From Sphingobacterium litopenaei (GTDB lineage: Bacteria; Bacteroidota; Bacteroidia; Sphingobacteriales; Sphingobacteriaceae), in contig NZ_JACOIJ010000020.1 of the NCBI RefSeq assembly GCF_014692495.1, forward strand, positions 1 through 64,000: a stretch of DNA of 64,000 nucleotides. The letters run 5' to 3'. The translations under genes and the position numbers were made by a program. Shown here piece after piece: positions 38,574-49,651 of this stretch (within the stretch, counting starts at the first letter, position 1; each line of letters opens with the position of its first letter). The notes beneath the pieces are model-generated. The model saw only the letters and a list, made by a program, of their open reading frames with translations. It was not told the DNA's origin and made no database searches.

Positions 38574-39524
38574 ATGGACATTACCAAAAGATTCGATAGG
38601 CTTCTCGGTATTTATTTTTATTTGCAATCTAAACCATTGGTCAAAGCACAGGATTTAGCGGATAAATATGAAGTGAGTTTACGTACGATTTACCGTGATA
38701 TCAAATCCTTGGAGCAGGCTGGTATTCCGATAAGTGGAGAGGCAGGTTATGGTTATTCTTTGATGAATACGTACAAAATTCAGCCGATGAATTTTACCGA
38801 ACAAGAAGCACTGAGTTTTGGAGTAGCAGAGAAACTCATGCAGCATTATCTGGATAAAGAGATGGGAACGCATTTTTCGAATGCACTAGTGAAGATGAAA
38901 AGTGTTTTGCGTTTTAGTGATAAAGAAAATGTTGCGGACCTAGAATCAAAAGTCCTTATCAACAAGCAAAAGAATTTTCTGAATGAAAATGTGCCTGCAG
39001 CTTTGGCTATGCTGTTTGAAAGTATGGTAAAGAAAAAACAGATTCATCTTACCTATAAATCTGTGGAGAGCAATTTGCAAGAGAGGAACATTGAAGTGGT
39101 AGGTGTTTATCAAGAAGGACAATTTTGGTATTTTTTGGCTTATTGCCATTTGCGGAAAGAAGTTCGTCAGTTTAGACTTGACCGTATCGAACATATTCGA
39201 CTTACGGATTTACGGTATACACAGTCGTTGAAGCCATTACATGAATATTTAGAAGAACAGAAAAAGGCTGAAGTTATAATTTCTGTCAGAATATTAGTTA
39301 AAAAGTCAATCGCGAGATATCTACATTGGGAAAGGCAGTATTATGGATTTGTAAGAGAAGTAGAAAAAGGGGATAGTGTAGAAATGCATTTTCAGACAAG
39401 TAATCTAGAACACTTTGCGCGTTGGTTTCTGATGTTTTCGGATGAATCCATAATTCTTGAACCCGAAGAGCTGAAACTAAAAGTAAAAAGCGTGTTAGAA
39501 GGTGCTTTGAAAAACCTTAAATAA
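38574..39524 (+). CDS. YafY-type transcriptional regulator with HTH and WYL domains
   Basis: The ATG at 38574 gives 316 residues; an upstream in-frame start would lie in the rny terminator. An N-terminal winged helix (about 5-60, AQDLADKYEVSLRTIYRDIKSLEQAGIPI) is followed by a WYL domain (about 145-220, with the segment FWYFLAYCHLRKEVRQFRLDRI) and a C-terminal WCX-like part. Such proteins sense ligands, often nucleic-acid or nucleotide related, and regulate neighbours. The DinB-like gene at 39713 is a frequent companion in this phylum but is convergent here. Confidence 0.88.
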   Translation: MDITKRFDRLLGIYFYLQSKPLVKAQDLADKYEVSLRTIYRDIKSLEQAGIPISGEAGYGYSLMNTYKIQPMNFTEQEALSFGVAEKLMQHYLDKEMGTHFSNALVKMKSVLRFSDKENVADLESKVLINKQKNFLNENVPAALAMLFESMVKKKQIHLTYKSVESNLQERNIEVVGVYQEGQFWYFLAYCHLRKEVRQFRLDRIEHIRLTDLRYTQSLKPLHEYLEEQKKAEVIISVRILVKKSIARYLHWERQYYGFVREVEKGDSVEMHFQTSNLEHFARWFLMFSDESIILEPEELKLKVKSVLEGALKNLK

Positions 39525-39589
39525 TTGATAATAGAAACTGAGAATTGAATTAGATATCTCTTTTCGGTCGATATGACGTTATTAAATTA

Positions 39590-39686
39590 TCGTCATTCCG
39601 ACGGAAGGAGGAATCTATAAATTAAGAAAAGTCTTTGGGTATAATAAAAAGTCAGATTGCTTCGACACACTTTGTCGAAGCAATCT
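39590..39686. repeat. Palindromic intergenic element with 13-bp hairpin
   Basis: The segment begins CGTCATTCCGACGG and ends in a perfect inverted repeat: AGATTGCTTCGAC (39654-39666) and GTCGAAGCAATCT (39674-39686) with a 7-base loop. The opening sequence resembles 305-325 in this window. It looks like a dispersed REP-type element placed between two convergent genes, and could also end transcription. Confidence 0.5.
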
Positions 39687-39712
39687 ATTGTCTTAACGTA
39701 ATTTCTACAGAA

Positions 39713-40186
39713 CTAATACCTATCCCAAAAGAAAGGTGGCTCAATCCCTAAAGCTCTTAAATACACAAAACCTTGAGCCCTATGATGAATTTCATTGTCA
39801 ATGAAATACATGAGATTGTGTACGATCGGAAATTTATATTCTCCAAATAAATTGAAATCATCATGGAATCTTTCTTCTGGAATTTGGTTGTATAAATCAA
39901 TCAGAACTGGCGTATCTTTATCCCATTGTGCAAGTAGTTCTGCTTTAGTATGAAGAGGTAAATCATGATTGTACTTCTCTATTTTGTCGTGGACAATGCC
40001 ATCTAAGCCAGGTACGGCTAGTGAAAGCATTTCTTTAATCAAATCAGCGAAGGTACGCATGCCTCCAATCGAAAATTTGAATAATTCTTCTTCAGGAAAC
40101 TTTTCGATAGTTTTCCGAGTTAAATTACGATGTCCTAACCAATGTTCTAATAAATCTGCTTTTGAAATAATTACTGTCTTTTCCAT
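39713..40186 (-). CDS. DinB-like four-helix-bundle protein
   Basis: The 157-residue protein is predicted all-helical, with LVHNLMYFIDNEIHHRAQGFVYLR-like metal-binding region (His in NEIHHR) near the C-terminus and PPFFWDRY at the end, which is typical of Bacteroidota DinB-superfamily proteins. These may be metal-dependent thiol transferases or stress proteins; the role is not known for this type. It is not the DNA polymerase called DinB. It is a single-gene unit. Confidence 0.8.
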   Translation of the reverse strand: MEKTVIISKADLLEHWLGHRNLTRKTIEKFPEEELFKFSIGGMRTFADLIKEMLSLAVPGLDGIVHDKIEKYNHDLPLHTKAELLAQWDKDTPVLIDLYNQIPEERFHDDFNLFGEYKFPIVHNLMYFIDNEIHHRAQGFVYLRALGIEPPFFWDRY

Positions 40187-40261
40187 TTTTTAAGGTTTTA
40201 ATGATACATCAAAAGTAGGTATGGCTTGTGACAACAGTTTGTCAGTAGTATGAATGAAAAT

Positions 40262-40290
40262 AAAAAAGGAGCAAATCAATTTGCTCCTTT
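40262..40290 (-). terminator. Terminator of the aguB-aguA operon
   Basis: AAAGGAGCAAAT (40265-40276) pairs with ATTTGCTCCTTT (40279-40290). On the minus strand the stem runs into TTTTTT. Confidence 0.8.
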
Positions 40291-40311
40291 CCAATATTTT
40301 GAGATTGCCGA

Positions 40312-41364
40312 TTAAATTTTAGGCTCTTGCTGACTTAAACAGTGGAAACTTCCCAATCCCCATATTATATCTACAGAATTGATTCCGATAACCTTGCGGT
40401 CTGGGAAACAAGATTGGATAATTTCTAAAGCTTTTTCATCATTCTTATCATTAAAGATTGGAACAACGACTACTTTGTTTGCAATGTAAAAGTTAGCATA
40501 AGAAGCGGGTAAGCGTGTGTCATCATAAATTACTGCACCAGGCATTGGTAATTCTACAATATTCAACTTACGTCCATCTAATAAAGTCATTTGTTTCAAG
40601 GCTTCTAAATTCTCTTGCAACAAATGATAATTTTCGTCTTCAGGATTTTCTTCTACTACTGTAATGACTGTATCTTCATTTACGAAACGTGTAATATCAT
40701 CGATGTGACCATCTGTATCATCTCCAACGATTCCATCACCCAACCATAAAACTTGCTCTTGACCGTAATATTCTTTCAAATATTGTTCGATTTCTTCTTT
40801 CGTCAAGTGAGGGTTACGGTTTTCATTCAACAAACAAGCGGTTGTAGTCAAGATTGTACCAGCACCATTGAATTCTACCGAACCACCTTCCATTACAATA
40901 GGAGGAGTGAACAAAGGTAAATCAAAGTGTTTAGCAATCTTAGTGGGAACTACATCATCCAAATCGTATGGAGGATATTTATCACCCCATGCATTGTAAC
41001 CCCAGTCTACGATACCTTTTTTGTTTTCCGTTTTATTTACGACGAAAGCAGGACCATGGTCTCTACACCAAGCGTCGTTTGTTTCGTGGAAATAGAATTC
41101 TACGTTCTCTAGATTTGCTTCAACAGCTTGTAAATAACCTAAAGCAAAATCCTTCATAGCCTCATCTGCCACATTTATGCGTACTTTTTGGTCAGCTGCT
41201 ACGGCTTTAATAAATTCCGAATATGGCTTATATATTGTTTCAATCTTTCCTGGCCAAGAAGCTTCTTTGTGCGGCCAACTTAACCACATTGCTTCTTGCT
41301 CTGCCCATTCAGCTGGGAAAGAATAGCCTAATTGTTTAGGTGTATTTTCTAAATTCAAACTCAT
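40312..41364 (-). CDS. aguA: Agmatine deiminase
   Basis: The 350-residue protein is of the porphyromonas-type arginine-deiminase family. The marks are EQEAMWLSWPHKEASWPG near the N-terminus, WCRDHGPAFVV, MEGGSVEFNG, GDDTDGHIDD and the active-site Cys in GSFHCLSQQ near the C-terminus. It converts agmatine to N-carbamoylputrescine. The partner amidase is encoded 49 bases upstream on the same strand, giving the two-step agmatine to putrescine path. Confidence 0.95.
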   Translation of the reverse strand: MSLNLENTPKQLGYSFPAEWAEQEAMWLSWPHKEASWPGKIETIYKPYSEFIKAVAADQKVRINVADEAMKDFALGYLQAVEANLENVEFYFHETNDAWCRDHGPAFVVNKTENKKGIVDWGYNAWGDKYPPYDLDDVVPTKIAKHFDLPLFTPPIVMEGGSVEFNGAGTILTTTACLLNENRNPHLTKEEIEQYLKEYYGQEQVLWLGDGIVGDDTDGHIDDITRFVNEDTVITVVEENPEDENYHLLQENLEALKQMTLLDGRKLNIVELPMPGAVIYDDTRLPASYANFYIANKVVVVPIFNDKNDEKALEIIQSCFPDRKVIGINSVDIIWGLGSFHCLSQQEPKI

Positions 41365-41413
41365 GTAAAATATCGCTTTACTTCTTAAAATCTAGTATAT
41401 TAAAGAAGTAATA

Positions 41414-42289
41414 TTAGTCTTCGTCAATAAATCTTTTAGTAATAGGCGCGTAAGTCTCTATACGACGGTCACGCAAGAAAGGCCAGTGTTTGCGAAAATA
41501 ATCTGATTGTTTCAAATCTAATTCCACTACTTTAACTTCTTCTTGGTCGTGAGATGCTAAATACAACAATTTACCTTGTGCATTTGCGACAAAGCTACCA
41601 CCCCAAAATTTCATGGCGCCATCTTGTTCGAAACCAACACGGTTAACGGATACTACAGGAACACCATTTGCAACAGCGTGTGAGCGTTGGATCGTCTGCC
41701 AAGCATTGTATTGATCTTGGTTTGTTTCTTCATCTTGGTCTGTCGCCCAACCAATCGCAGTAGGGTAGAACATGATTTCCGCACCCATCAACGCCGTGAT
41801 ACGAGATGCTTCTGGATACCATTGATCCCAACAAATCAATACACCGATTTTACCGAATTTTGTTTTGAATACTTTGTAACCTAAATCACCAGGCGTGAAA
41901 TAGAATTTTTCGTAAAATGCAGGATCATCAGGGATGTGCATTTTGCGGTATTTACCTAAGTAAGCACCGTCAGCATCTAAAACTGCTGTTGTATTGTGGT
42001 AAAGACCTTCCGTGCGTTTTTCGAATAAAGAAGCGATAATGACAACGCCTAATTCTTTAGCCACAGCGGATAATGCATCCGTTGATGGTCCTGGGATAGA
42101 CTCTGCAAGGTCAAAGTTGTCATAATCTTCGACATCACAAAAATATAATGAAGTGAAAAGTTCTTGTAAACATACAATCTGAGCGCCGCCAGCAGCAGCT
42201 TCTCTCACTTTTTCAATAGCTTTATTAAGGTTTTCTTGTTTGTCTTTGGTACAAGACATCTGAACTAATCCAACTTTTACTTTGCTCAT
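41414..42289 (-). CDS. aguB: N-carbamoylputrescine amidase
   Basis: The 291-residue nitrilase-superfamily enzyme has the Glu-Lys-Cys triad in LQELFTSLYF, KYRKMHIPDD and VLICWDQWYPEA. It hydrolyses N-carbamoylputrescine to putrescine. The HIPDDPAFYEKFYFTPGD block is characteristic of the plant-type AguB group. It is the first gene of the pair, with a -7-like box upstream. Confidence 0.94.
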   Translation of the reverse strand: MSKVKVGLVQMSCTKDKQENLNKAIEKVREAAAGGAQIVCLQELFTSLYFCDVEDYDNFDLAESIPGPSTDALSAVAKELGVVIIASLFEKRTEGLYHNTTAVLDADGAYLGKYRKMHIPDDPAFYEKFYFTPGDLGYKVFKTKFGKIGVLICWDQWYPEASRITALMGAEIMFYPTAIGWATDQDEETNQDQYNAWQTIQRSHAVANGVPVVSVNRVGFEQDGAMKFWGGSFVANAQGKLLYLASHDQEEVKVVELDLKQSDYFRKHWPFLRDRRIETYAPITKRFIDED

Positions 42290-42315
42290 CTTATTAAATA
42301 GTGTTATTTCAAAGA

Positions 42316-42323
42316 CAAAGATA
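42316..42323 (-). promoter_or_regulatory. Likely -7 box of the aguB promoter
   Basis: On the minus strand TATCTTTG matches TAnnTTTG about 27 bases before the aguB ATG. A TTG at the right -33 distance is not evident. Confidence 0.45.
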
Positions 42324-42485
42324 AGATTATTTAAAACAACCTATAACATCTATCGCTGTATAAAGAAGTATTCTGAATTGATGACAGAATATTTACATGA
42401 ATTAAAAAAATAATAAAGTTTTTAAAATTATATTGTAGCGAAACAAAATTTACTTTCGTTTTATTTTTAAATTAACCAATACTAT

Positions 42486-43025
42486 ATGAAATGTAAAATA
42501 CTTGCTCTTGCCTTAGGTATCTCACTATTAAATATTATGTGTTGTGGAAGCAATCTAAATGCTATGACTTTTGAATATTTACCCACAGGAAAGATATCAT
42601 TTATAAATCAAATAGATAAGTACAGTATAGTTAAAGATACCCTAAAAGGACCTTTTGATGTTTACTTTGATTTTGACACTAAACAAGTGTACACTTTTAA
42701 TTTTTCAATTATTCCTATGGCAATGGCGTGTACTATGCATAGTCCTTTCTATACCAATACTATGAATAGAGAAAAATTAGCAGTTAGTATTGATAATGAT
42801 TTTGTATATAAAGACGATACAATTCTAGCAAATTCAAATATAATGAACCTATATTCATCGTCATATAAGTACCTTTTCTATAATGGGGGACAAGGAGTTC
42901 GTTTTGACGAAAAATTCCTATACTATGCCAAATTTAACAAAGGCTGGACGACTTTTATCATCGCGGGAGAATTAGAGGATGGCCAACCATTTAAGTTTGA
43001 AAAGAAAGTGTATTTAGATTTATAA
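42486..43025 (+). CDS. Exported protein of unknown function
   Basis: The 179-residue protein begins with a signal sequence (about 1-20, LGISLLNIMCCGS); the Cys pair could be a lipidation site although the lipobox is weak. The remainder is rich in aromatic residues and beta-type segments and has no domain I recognise. Codon use is AT-rich. It stands alone between divergent aguB and icd. Confidence 0.65.
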   Translation: MKCKILALALGISLLNIMCCGSNLNAMTFEYLPTGKISFINQIDKYSIVKDTLKGPFDVYFDFDTKQVYTFNFSIIPMAMACTMHSPFYTNTMNREKLAVSIDNDFVYKDDTILANSNIMNLYSSSYKYLFYNGGQGVRFDEKFLYYAKFNKGWTTFIIAGELEDGQPFKFEKKVYLDL

Positions 43026-43097
43026 TCCAACCTTGCCAAGCTTTTTCTCAATTCCGTCATAATTAAACCTATTGCCAATATTTAATTTTGATTTTCT

Positions 43098-43105
43098 TAT
43101 CTTTA
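43098..43105 (+). promoter_or_regulatory. Possible -7 box upstream of icd
   Basis: TATCTTTA differs from TAnnTTTG in the last base and lies about 84 bases before the icd ATG. No well-placed TTG is seen. Confidence 0.3.
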
Positions 43106-43182
43106 GGCGGATTTTGATAACGGAAAGAAGCCGTTGTTGATTTTTTAATAAAACAATAGAAACATTAATATATTTTCAATAG

Positions 43183-45402
<2,220 letters not shown>

Positions 45403-45424
45403 GTAGTTCATTTTTAGAAATACT

Positions 45425-45460
45425 AAAGCCTTCTTCGATTCTGAAGAAGGCTTTTTTTGT
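45425..45460 (+). terminator. icd terminator
   Basis: AAAGCCTTCTTC (45425-45436) pairs perfectly with GAAGAAGGCTTT (45443-45454), followed by T residues. Confidence 0.92.
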
Positions 45461-45610
45461 TTATATTAGTAGTATGTTATAATAAACTAATATCGAAAGG
45501 GAGTGAAATATGTTTCTGACAAATTTCTTGGTAGTTATTACAATGGCTTAATTAAAAATTCATAGTAGCCCGATTAAATACACTATTTGTAAGATAAAAA
45601 AAATAAATAG

Positions 45611-45639
45611 TTGATTATCCATTTATTATACCTACCTTG
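45611..45639 (+). promoter_or_regulatory. Promoter of the cold-shock gene
   Basis: TTG (45611-45613), a 19-base spacer and TACCTTG (45633-45639) lie about 24 bases before the ATG at 45663. The element overlaps an in-frame GTG at 45639, which argues for the later ATG. Confidence 0.55.
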
Positions 45640-45662
45640 TGGACATAATAAATAAATACAAT

Positions 45663-45854
45663 ATGAATAACGGAACTGTAAAGTTTTTTAATGAAACTAA
45701 AGGATTTGGTTTTATTACACCTGATGGTGGTGGCGAAGATGTTTTTGTACACGTATCAGGATTAGTTGACCAAGTTCAACAAGGCGATCAAGTTACTTAT
45801 GACTTAGAAAAAGGTCGTAAAGGTATCAATGCCACTAATGTAAGAGTAAACTAA
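45663..45854 (+). CDS. Cold-shock protein
   Basis: The ATG at 45663 gives a 63-residue single cold-shock domain with RNP1 KGFGFI and RNP2 DVFVHV. It binds single-stranded RNA or DNA and acts as an RNA chaperone. Length is usual (about 65-70). It has its own promoter and terminator. Confidence 0.95.
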   Translation: MNNGTVKFFNETKGFGFITPDGGGEDVFVHVSGLVDQVQQGDQVTYDLEKGRKGINATNVRVN

Positions 45855-45876
45855 TTTTAATTATACTTATCTTGCA

Positions 45877-45908
45877 AAAGGCGAATCTTTCTAAGATTCG
45901 CCTTTATT
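45877..45908 (+). terminator. Terminator of the cold-shock gene
   Basis: AAAGGCGAATCTT (45877-45889) pairs perfectly with AAGATTCGCCTTT (45893-45905). Confidence 0.88.
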
Positions 45909-45943
45909 GTTTTATATGTTTTGCATAATCTACTTAAATAAAA

Positions 45944-45975
45944 ACATCCCTTATCATTTTATTGATAAGGGATGT
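45944..45975 (-). terminator. Terminator of the CSD-domain gene
   Basis: ACATCCCTTATCA (45944-45956) pairs with TGATAAGGGATGT (45963-45975). The minus-strand transcript ends in TTTTTATTTA. Confidence 0.85.
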
Positions 45976-45996
45976 GTACATTAAGAAAATTATATT

Positions 45997-46422
45997 TTAT
46001 AATACAATTACTTCTGTTACTTGAAGTCCTTGTTTGCTTGATTGCGACTTGAATTTTACTTTTTGGTCTTGGTGTAAGACAAAACCTAAGATTTTGAAGT
46101 TAAAATAAACGTTTTCTCTCGTTTCGTTGTCACGGATAAAACCGTATTGACCAGCTTCGTTGTAAAAAGAAACTTTACCGAATGAGTAAACATCTTCAAC
46201 TTCTGGACGGATTAAATCCTCTTCTTTGAATTCGTATTTTTTTACAGGAGGTTTGTCGGAGATATTTCCGTTCTCGTCTACATATGCGAACATTTCCTCT
46301 AATGATTTACCTTTATCGTTAGAATCTTCACGTTGCGCTTTTTTTTCTTCTTTTTCTTTACGTTTTTGCAGTTTTTTCTTGGCGATTTCTTTTTTTCTAA
46401 ATGTTTGTTGGCTTTGACCCAT
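45997..46422 (-). CDS. Cold-shock-domain protein with basic N-terminal extension
   Basis: The 141-residue protein has a highly charged Lys/Gln/Glu-rich N-terminus (about 1-40, FRKKEIAKKKLQKRKEKEEK), an acidic linker, and a C-terminal cold-shock-like domain (about 75-141) with GQYGFIRD and NVYFNF in the RNP1 and RNP2 positions. The RNP1 is less orthodox than that of the neighbouring cold-shock protein. The basic tail probably adds RNA binding. This two-part form is common in Bacteroidota. Confidence 0.85.
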   Translation of the reverse strand: MGQSQQTFRKKEIAKKKLQKRKEKEEKKAQREDSNDKGKSLEEMFAYVDENGNISDKPPVKKYEFKEEDLIRPEVEDVYSFGKVSFYNEAGQYGFIRDNETRENVYFNFKILGFVLHQDQKVKFKSQSSKQGLQVTEVIVL

Positions 46423-46564
46423 GTATTATTATTTAATGATTATTGATGTTGAGAAAAGTCAAACGTGTCGTCAAGAAATTCTGAAGTGAGAATGGAGGCG
46501 AGTTGTGCGGCTTTTTACAAAGATACTAAATATAATTGAAAGAAGCGAACTTAAATCTTATTGT

Positions 46565-46572
46565 TACCTTTG
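46565..46572 (+). promoter_or_regulatory. -7 box of the lplA promoter
   Basis: TACCTTTG matches TAnnTTTG and lies 14 bases before the ATG at 46587, implying a very short leader. It supports that start over an in-frame TTG 51 bases upstream. Confidence 0.5.
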
Positions 46573-46586
46573 TACAAAAGACACTT

Positions 46587-47570
46587 ATGATTATCATTGA
46601 CCCACTTTCGCATAATGCTTTTTTCAATATTGCTTCGGAAGAATATCTATTGAACCGTTTTCCAGAGGAAGATATATTACTTTTCTACATTAATGCCCCA
46701 TCTATTATAATAGGTAAATTTCAAAATACTTTAGCAGAAATTAATTTGGATTATGTTAATGAGAATAACATCAAAGTTGTTCGTCGTTTGTCGGGAGGAG
46801 GTGCCGTATATCATGATTTAGGAAATTTGAATTTTTCGTTTCATACCAAAGCCAGTGATAAGGATTTCAGTGATTTCGAAACATTCACTAAACCTGTAGT
46901 TCAACTGCTCAATAAATTAGGTGTTCCTGCTAAGTTGGAAGGCAGAAATGATTTATTGGTCGATGGCAAAAAGTTTAGTGGCAATGCTAAGACCATTAAA
47001 TCTAAAAAGATGATCCAACATGGTACGATTTTGATTAATTCAGAAATGTCCGTTTTGGCTGATGCGCTAAAAGTGAATCCATTAAAGTTTGTGGATAAAG
47101 CCGTAAAATCAAATCGTGCACGTGTCACAAATTTAATAGATTATCTTCCTAAAGGAACCACTACCGAATCCTTTAAACAACTTTTTATTGAGGAAATCAA
47201 AGCTTCAAACGCGGATGTGAGTGAATATTCTTTTGATGAACAAGATATAGCTGCGATAGAAAAATTAGCAATGGAGAAATATAGTACTTGGGAGTGGAAC
47301 TTTGGATTTTCACCGGATTACAATTTCAAAAAGGCTAACAAAATTCCTGCAGGATTTATCGAGGTGCATTTGGATGTGCATAAAGGACATATAGAGCAAG
47401 CTAAAATATTTGGCGATTTTTTTGCCTCAAATCCAATTGAAGAATTGGAAAGTAAATTAATAGGCATAAAGCATGAACAAGACAGTCTAAAGGAATTATT
47501 TAATTCTATTGATATTAAAGCTTATTTTGGGAAAGTTACCCTTGAGGAGGTTTTGGATATATTTAAATAA
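46587..47570 (+). CDS. lplA: Lipoate-protein ligase A
   Basis: The 327-residue protein has the BPL/LplA catalytic domain with RRLSGGGAVYHDLGNLNFSF (about 71-90), the Lys of GKKFSGNAK (about 129-137), and a C-terminal LplA accessory domain (about 240-327). It activates free lipoate with ATP and attaches it to 2-oxoacid dehydrogenase and glycine cleavage subunits. It is a single-gene unit. Confidence 0.93.
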   Translation: MIIIDPLSHNAFFNIASEEYLLNRFPEEDILLFYINAPSIIIGKFQNTLAEINLDYVNENNIKVVRRLSGGGAVYHDLGNLNFSFHTKASDKDFSDFETFTKPVVQLLNKLGVPAKLEGRNDLLVDGKKFSGNAKTIKSKKMIQHGTILINSEMSVLADALKVNPLKFVDKAVKSNRARVTNLIDYLPKGTTTESFKQLFIEEIKASNADVSEYSFDEQDIAAIEKLAMEKYSTWEWNFGFSPDYNFKKANKIPAGFIEVHLDVHKGHIEQAKIFGDFFASNPIEELESKLIGIKHEQDSLKELFNSIDIKAYFGKVTLEEVLDIFK

Positions 47571-47725
47571 GTTTCTTTTATAAAACTAGGAGTTATTGGT
47601 ATAATTATATTCGAACTTTATATTTAAAGTCAAATCGTGATTTAAGTTAAACAAGTTTAATTTCTTTACTTAATCGAAAATAAAAGTTATTTTAGAATTA
47701 CTAATTAACTTATAAATCATTGATC

Positions 47726-48964
47726 ATGAGAAAGCTATTCATCATGCTGTTTTTAATACCCCTATTGACAACGGCGCAGGAAAAAGGAATTCAGTTTGAA
47801 CACAATACAAATTGGGAAAAACTTAAAGAAAAGGCTAAAGCAGAAAATAAACACATATTTGTCGACTGTTTCACGACGTGGTGTGGTCCCTGCAAATGGA
47901 TGGCAGATAATGTATTTGTCCAAGAAGAGGTAGGAGAATTTTTCAATGATAACTTTGTGAATCTCAAGTTGCAATTTGATGAAACTAAAGAGGATTCTGA
48001 AGATGTAAAATCTTGGTATGATGAGGCTAAACGATTTGCCAAGGATTATGAAGTAAGAGCTTATCCGACTTTTTTAGTATTCGATCCTAATGGTGAATTG
48101 GTCGATAAAGTGGTGGGAGGTAGCCAAGCGGATAAATTTATCGCTCGTTTTAAAGATGCTTTGATTCCCGAAAAGCAATTTATAACTGCTAAAAAGAAAT
48201 ACGAGGCAGATCCACAAAATTTAGAATTAGCACAGCAAATTTTTACCAAAGCATCAGATATATATGATATCCCATTGGCAACTAAGGCATTCAATATAAT
48301 TTTAGATAAATCATCTAAAGAAGAATTTCTAAAAAAGGAAAATCTTGGAGGAATTGTTGTACTAGCACAGGAGGACATAGATGGGAAAGCTTTTGATTTA
48401 ATCTATAATAATCAAGATTCCTTTAAGGATTTTTTTAAAAATCAATTTGGCGCTGATGTAAATGATTTTTTGGCTCATATGATTTCTCAAAAGGTACTAC
48501 GTCCAAAAATATCGAGCGGCGAATCTATCGATTATGATGAAATTGAAAAACAATTAAGCACAAAATATGATAAAGTAAATTTTTCAAAATCTTTTGCTTC
48601 GATGAAATTTTCTAGTTACTTGAAAAAAAAGGATTGGAAAACTTTCGTAACTGAATATGATAAAAAAGTAAAAAGCGATCCAAATATTACTGCAGAAGAG
48701 CTTAATGAATATGCTTGGAAAATGTTTGAAGAATGTGACGATAAAGATGCTTTGAAAGTAGCCTTGACCTGGAGTAAAATAGCTGTAGAGCGTAATGAAG
48801 TAGAATATATTATTGACACTTATGCTAATTTGCTATATAAATTAGGAGATGCTAAAAATGCAATACTCTGGCAAGAAAAAGCAGTTTCAATAACGTCTGA
48901 AGATAGAAGAGAAGAGCTTCAAACTAGTCTGGACAAAATGAAAAAAGGCGAAAAAACTTGGTAA
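47726..48964 (+). CDS. Exported thioredoxin-fold protein with helical C-terminal region
   Basis: The ATG at 47726 gives 412 residues starting with a signal peptide (about 1-18, ending TTAQ). A thioredoxin-like domain (about 25-150) has the redox site WCGPCKWM, a cis-Pro in AYPTFLVFD and VVGGSQADKF. The remaining 260 residues are mostly helical and TPR-like (LALTWSKIAVERNEVEYI, then NAILWQEKAVS). It probably works as a periplasmic thiol oxidoreductase, with the helical half for partner binding. Its substrate is unknown. Confidence 0.85.
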   Translation: MRKLFIMLFLIPLLTTAQEKGIQFEHNTNWEKLKEKAKAENKHIFVDCFTTWCGPCKWMADNVFVQEEVGEFFNDNFVNLKLQFDETKEDSEDVKSWYDEAKRFAKDYEVRAYPTFLVFDPNGELVDKVVGGSQADKFIARFKDALIPEKQFITAKKKYEADPQNLELAQQIFTKASDIYDIPLATKAFNIILDKSSKEEFLKKENLGGIVVLAQEDIDGKAFDLIYNNQDSFKDFFKNQFGADVNDFLAHMISQKVLRPKISSGESIDYDEIEKQLSTKYDKVNFSKSFASMKFSSYLKKKDWKTFVTEYDKKVKSDPNITAEELNEYAWKMFEECDDKDALKVALTWSKIAVERNEVEYIIDTYANLLYKLGDAKNAILWQEKAVSITSEDRREELQTSLDKMKKGEKTW

Positions 48965-48974
48965 TAAAATAAAA

Positions 48975-48999
48975 AGCTCCAGTGAATCTCACTGGAGCT
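48975..48999. terminator. Bidirectional terminator between convergent genes
   Basis: AGCTCCAGTGA (48975-48985) pairs perfectly with TCACTGGAGCT (48989-48999) around three bases. The T-run is better on the minus strand, for the nitroreductase gene. Confidence 0.8.
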
Positions 49000-49017
49000 A
49001 TAAATAGAAAATTATAA

Positions 49018-49650
49018 TTAGTTGTAATTAATTACAAAATCTTCTTTGCTGAAGCGAACTTTTTTCATGTTCAAGTTCCAGTCGTTAGCTTCGTCGCGGT
49101 AACCTAAAGCCAAAATAGTTACGGATTTTAACCCTAATTTTTCAAGACCCAACAATTCGTCCAATTGCTCATTGATAAAGCCTTCCATTGGTGTGGCATC
49201 TACTTTTAATTCAGCAGCAGCAGCGATAGCTAAGCCGAACCCGATGTAAGCTTGTCTTGCAGTATGATTGAAGTGTTCTTCTTTTGTTTGTTGTGCGAAT
49301 TTGCTCCACAACATATTTTTGTAGTCATTAGAATATCCTTCTGGCAGATTTCTTTCGCGTTCGCTAAATGAGAAAACTTCATTTAAATACTCTTCTGTAT
49401 AACTTTCATGTGCTGCGAAAACTAACAAGTGGGACGCATCCACTATTTGAGATTGACCAAAAGCTATAGGTTGAATTTTAGCTTTCAATTCCTCATCTGT
49501 GATTTGAATTACTTTAAAAGGCTGTAAACCTGATGAAGTAGGAGCAAGACGAGTTGCTTCGATAATATAATCCACTTTCTCTTGTGCAACTTTTTCACCT
49601 GTCATTTTCTTAGTTGCGTATCTCCATTGTAAATCTTGTAATAAGCTCAT
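49018..49650 (-). CDS. Nitroreductase-family NAD(P)H oxidoreductase
   Basis: The ATG at 49650, one base after the tetR stop codon, gives 210 residues. It has the FMN-binding start RYATKKM, the TRLAPTSSGLQPF motif (about 33-45), and the closing LGYRDEANDW block of the nitroreductase (NfsB/YfkO-like) family. It reduces quinones or nitro compounds with NAD(P)H. Coupling to a TetR repressor suggests induction by a toxic substrate. Confidence 0.9.
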   Translation of the reverse strand: MSLLQDLQWRYATKKMTGEKVAQEKVDYIIEATRLAPTSSGLQPFKVIQITDEELKAKIQPIAFGQSQIVDASHLLVFAAHESYTEEYLNEVFSFSERERNLPEGYSNDYKNMLWSKFAQQTKEEHFNHTARQAYIGFGLAIAAAAELKVDATPMEGFINEQLDELLGLEKLGLKSVTILALGYRDEANDWNLNMKKVRFSKEDFVINYN

Positions 49651-49651
49651 T

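Noticed and set aside
45510..45551. 13-codon frame MFLTNFLVVITMA with a GGGAG-like ribosome site before cspA
   Set aside because: The ribosome site is good, but it is too short, lies upstream of the cold-shock promoter, and shows no further support.
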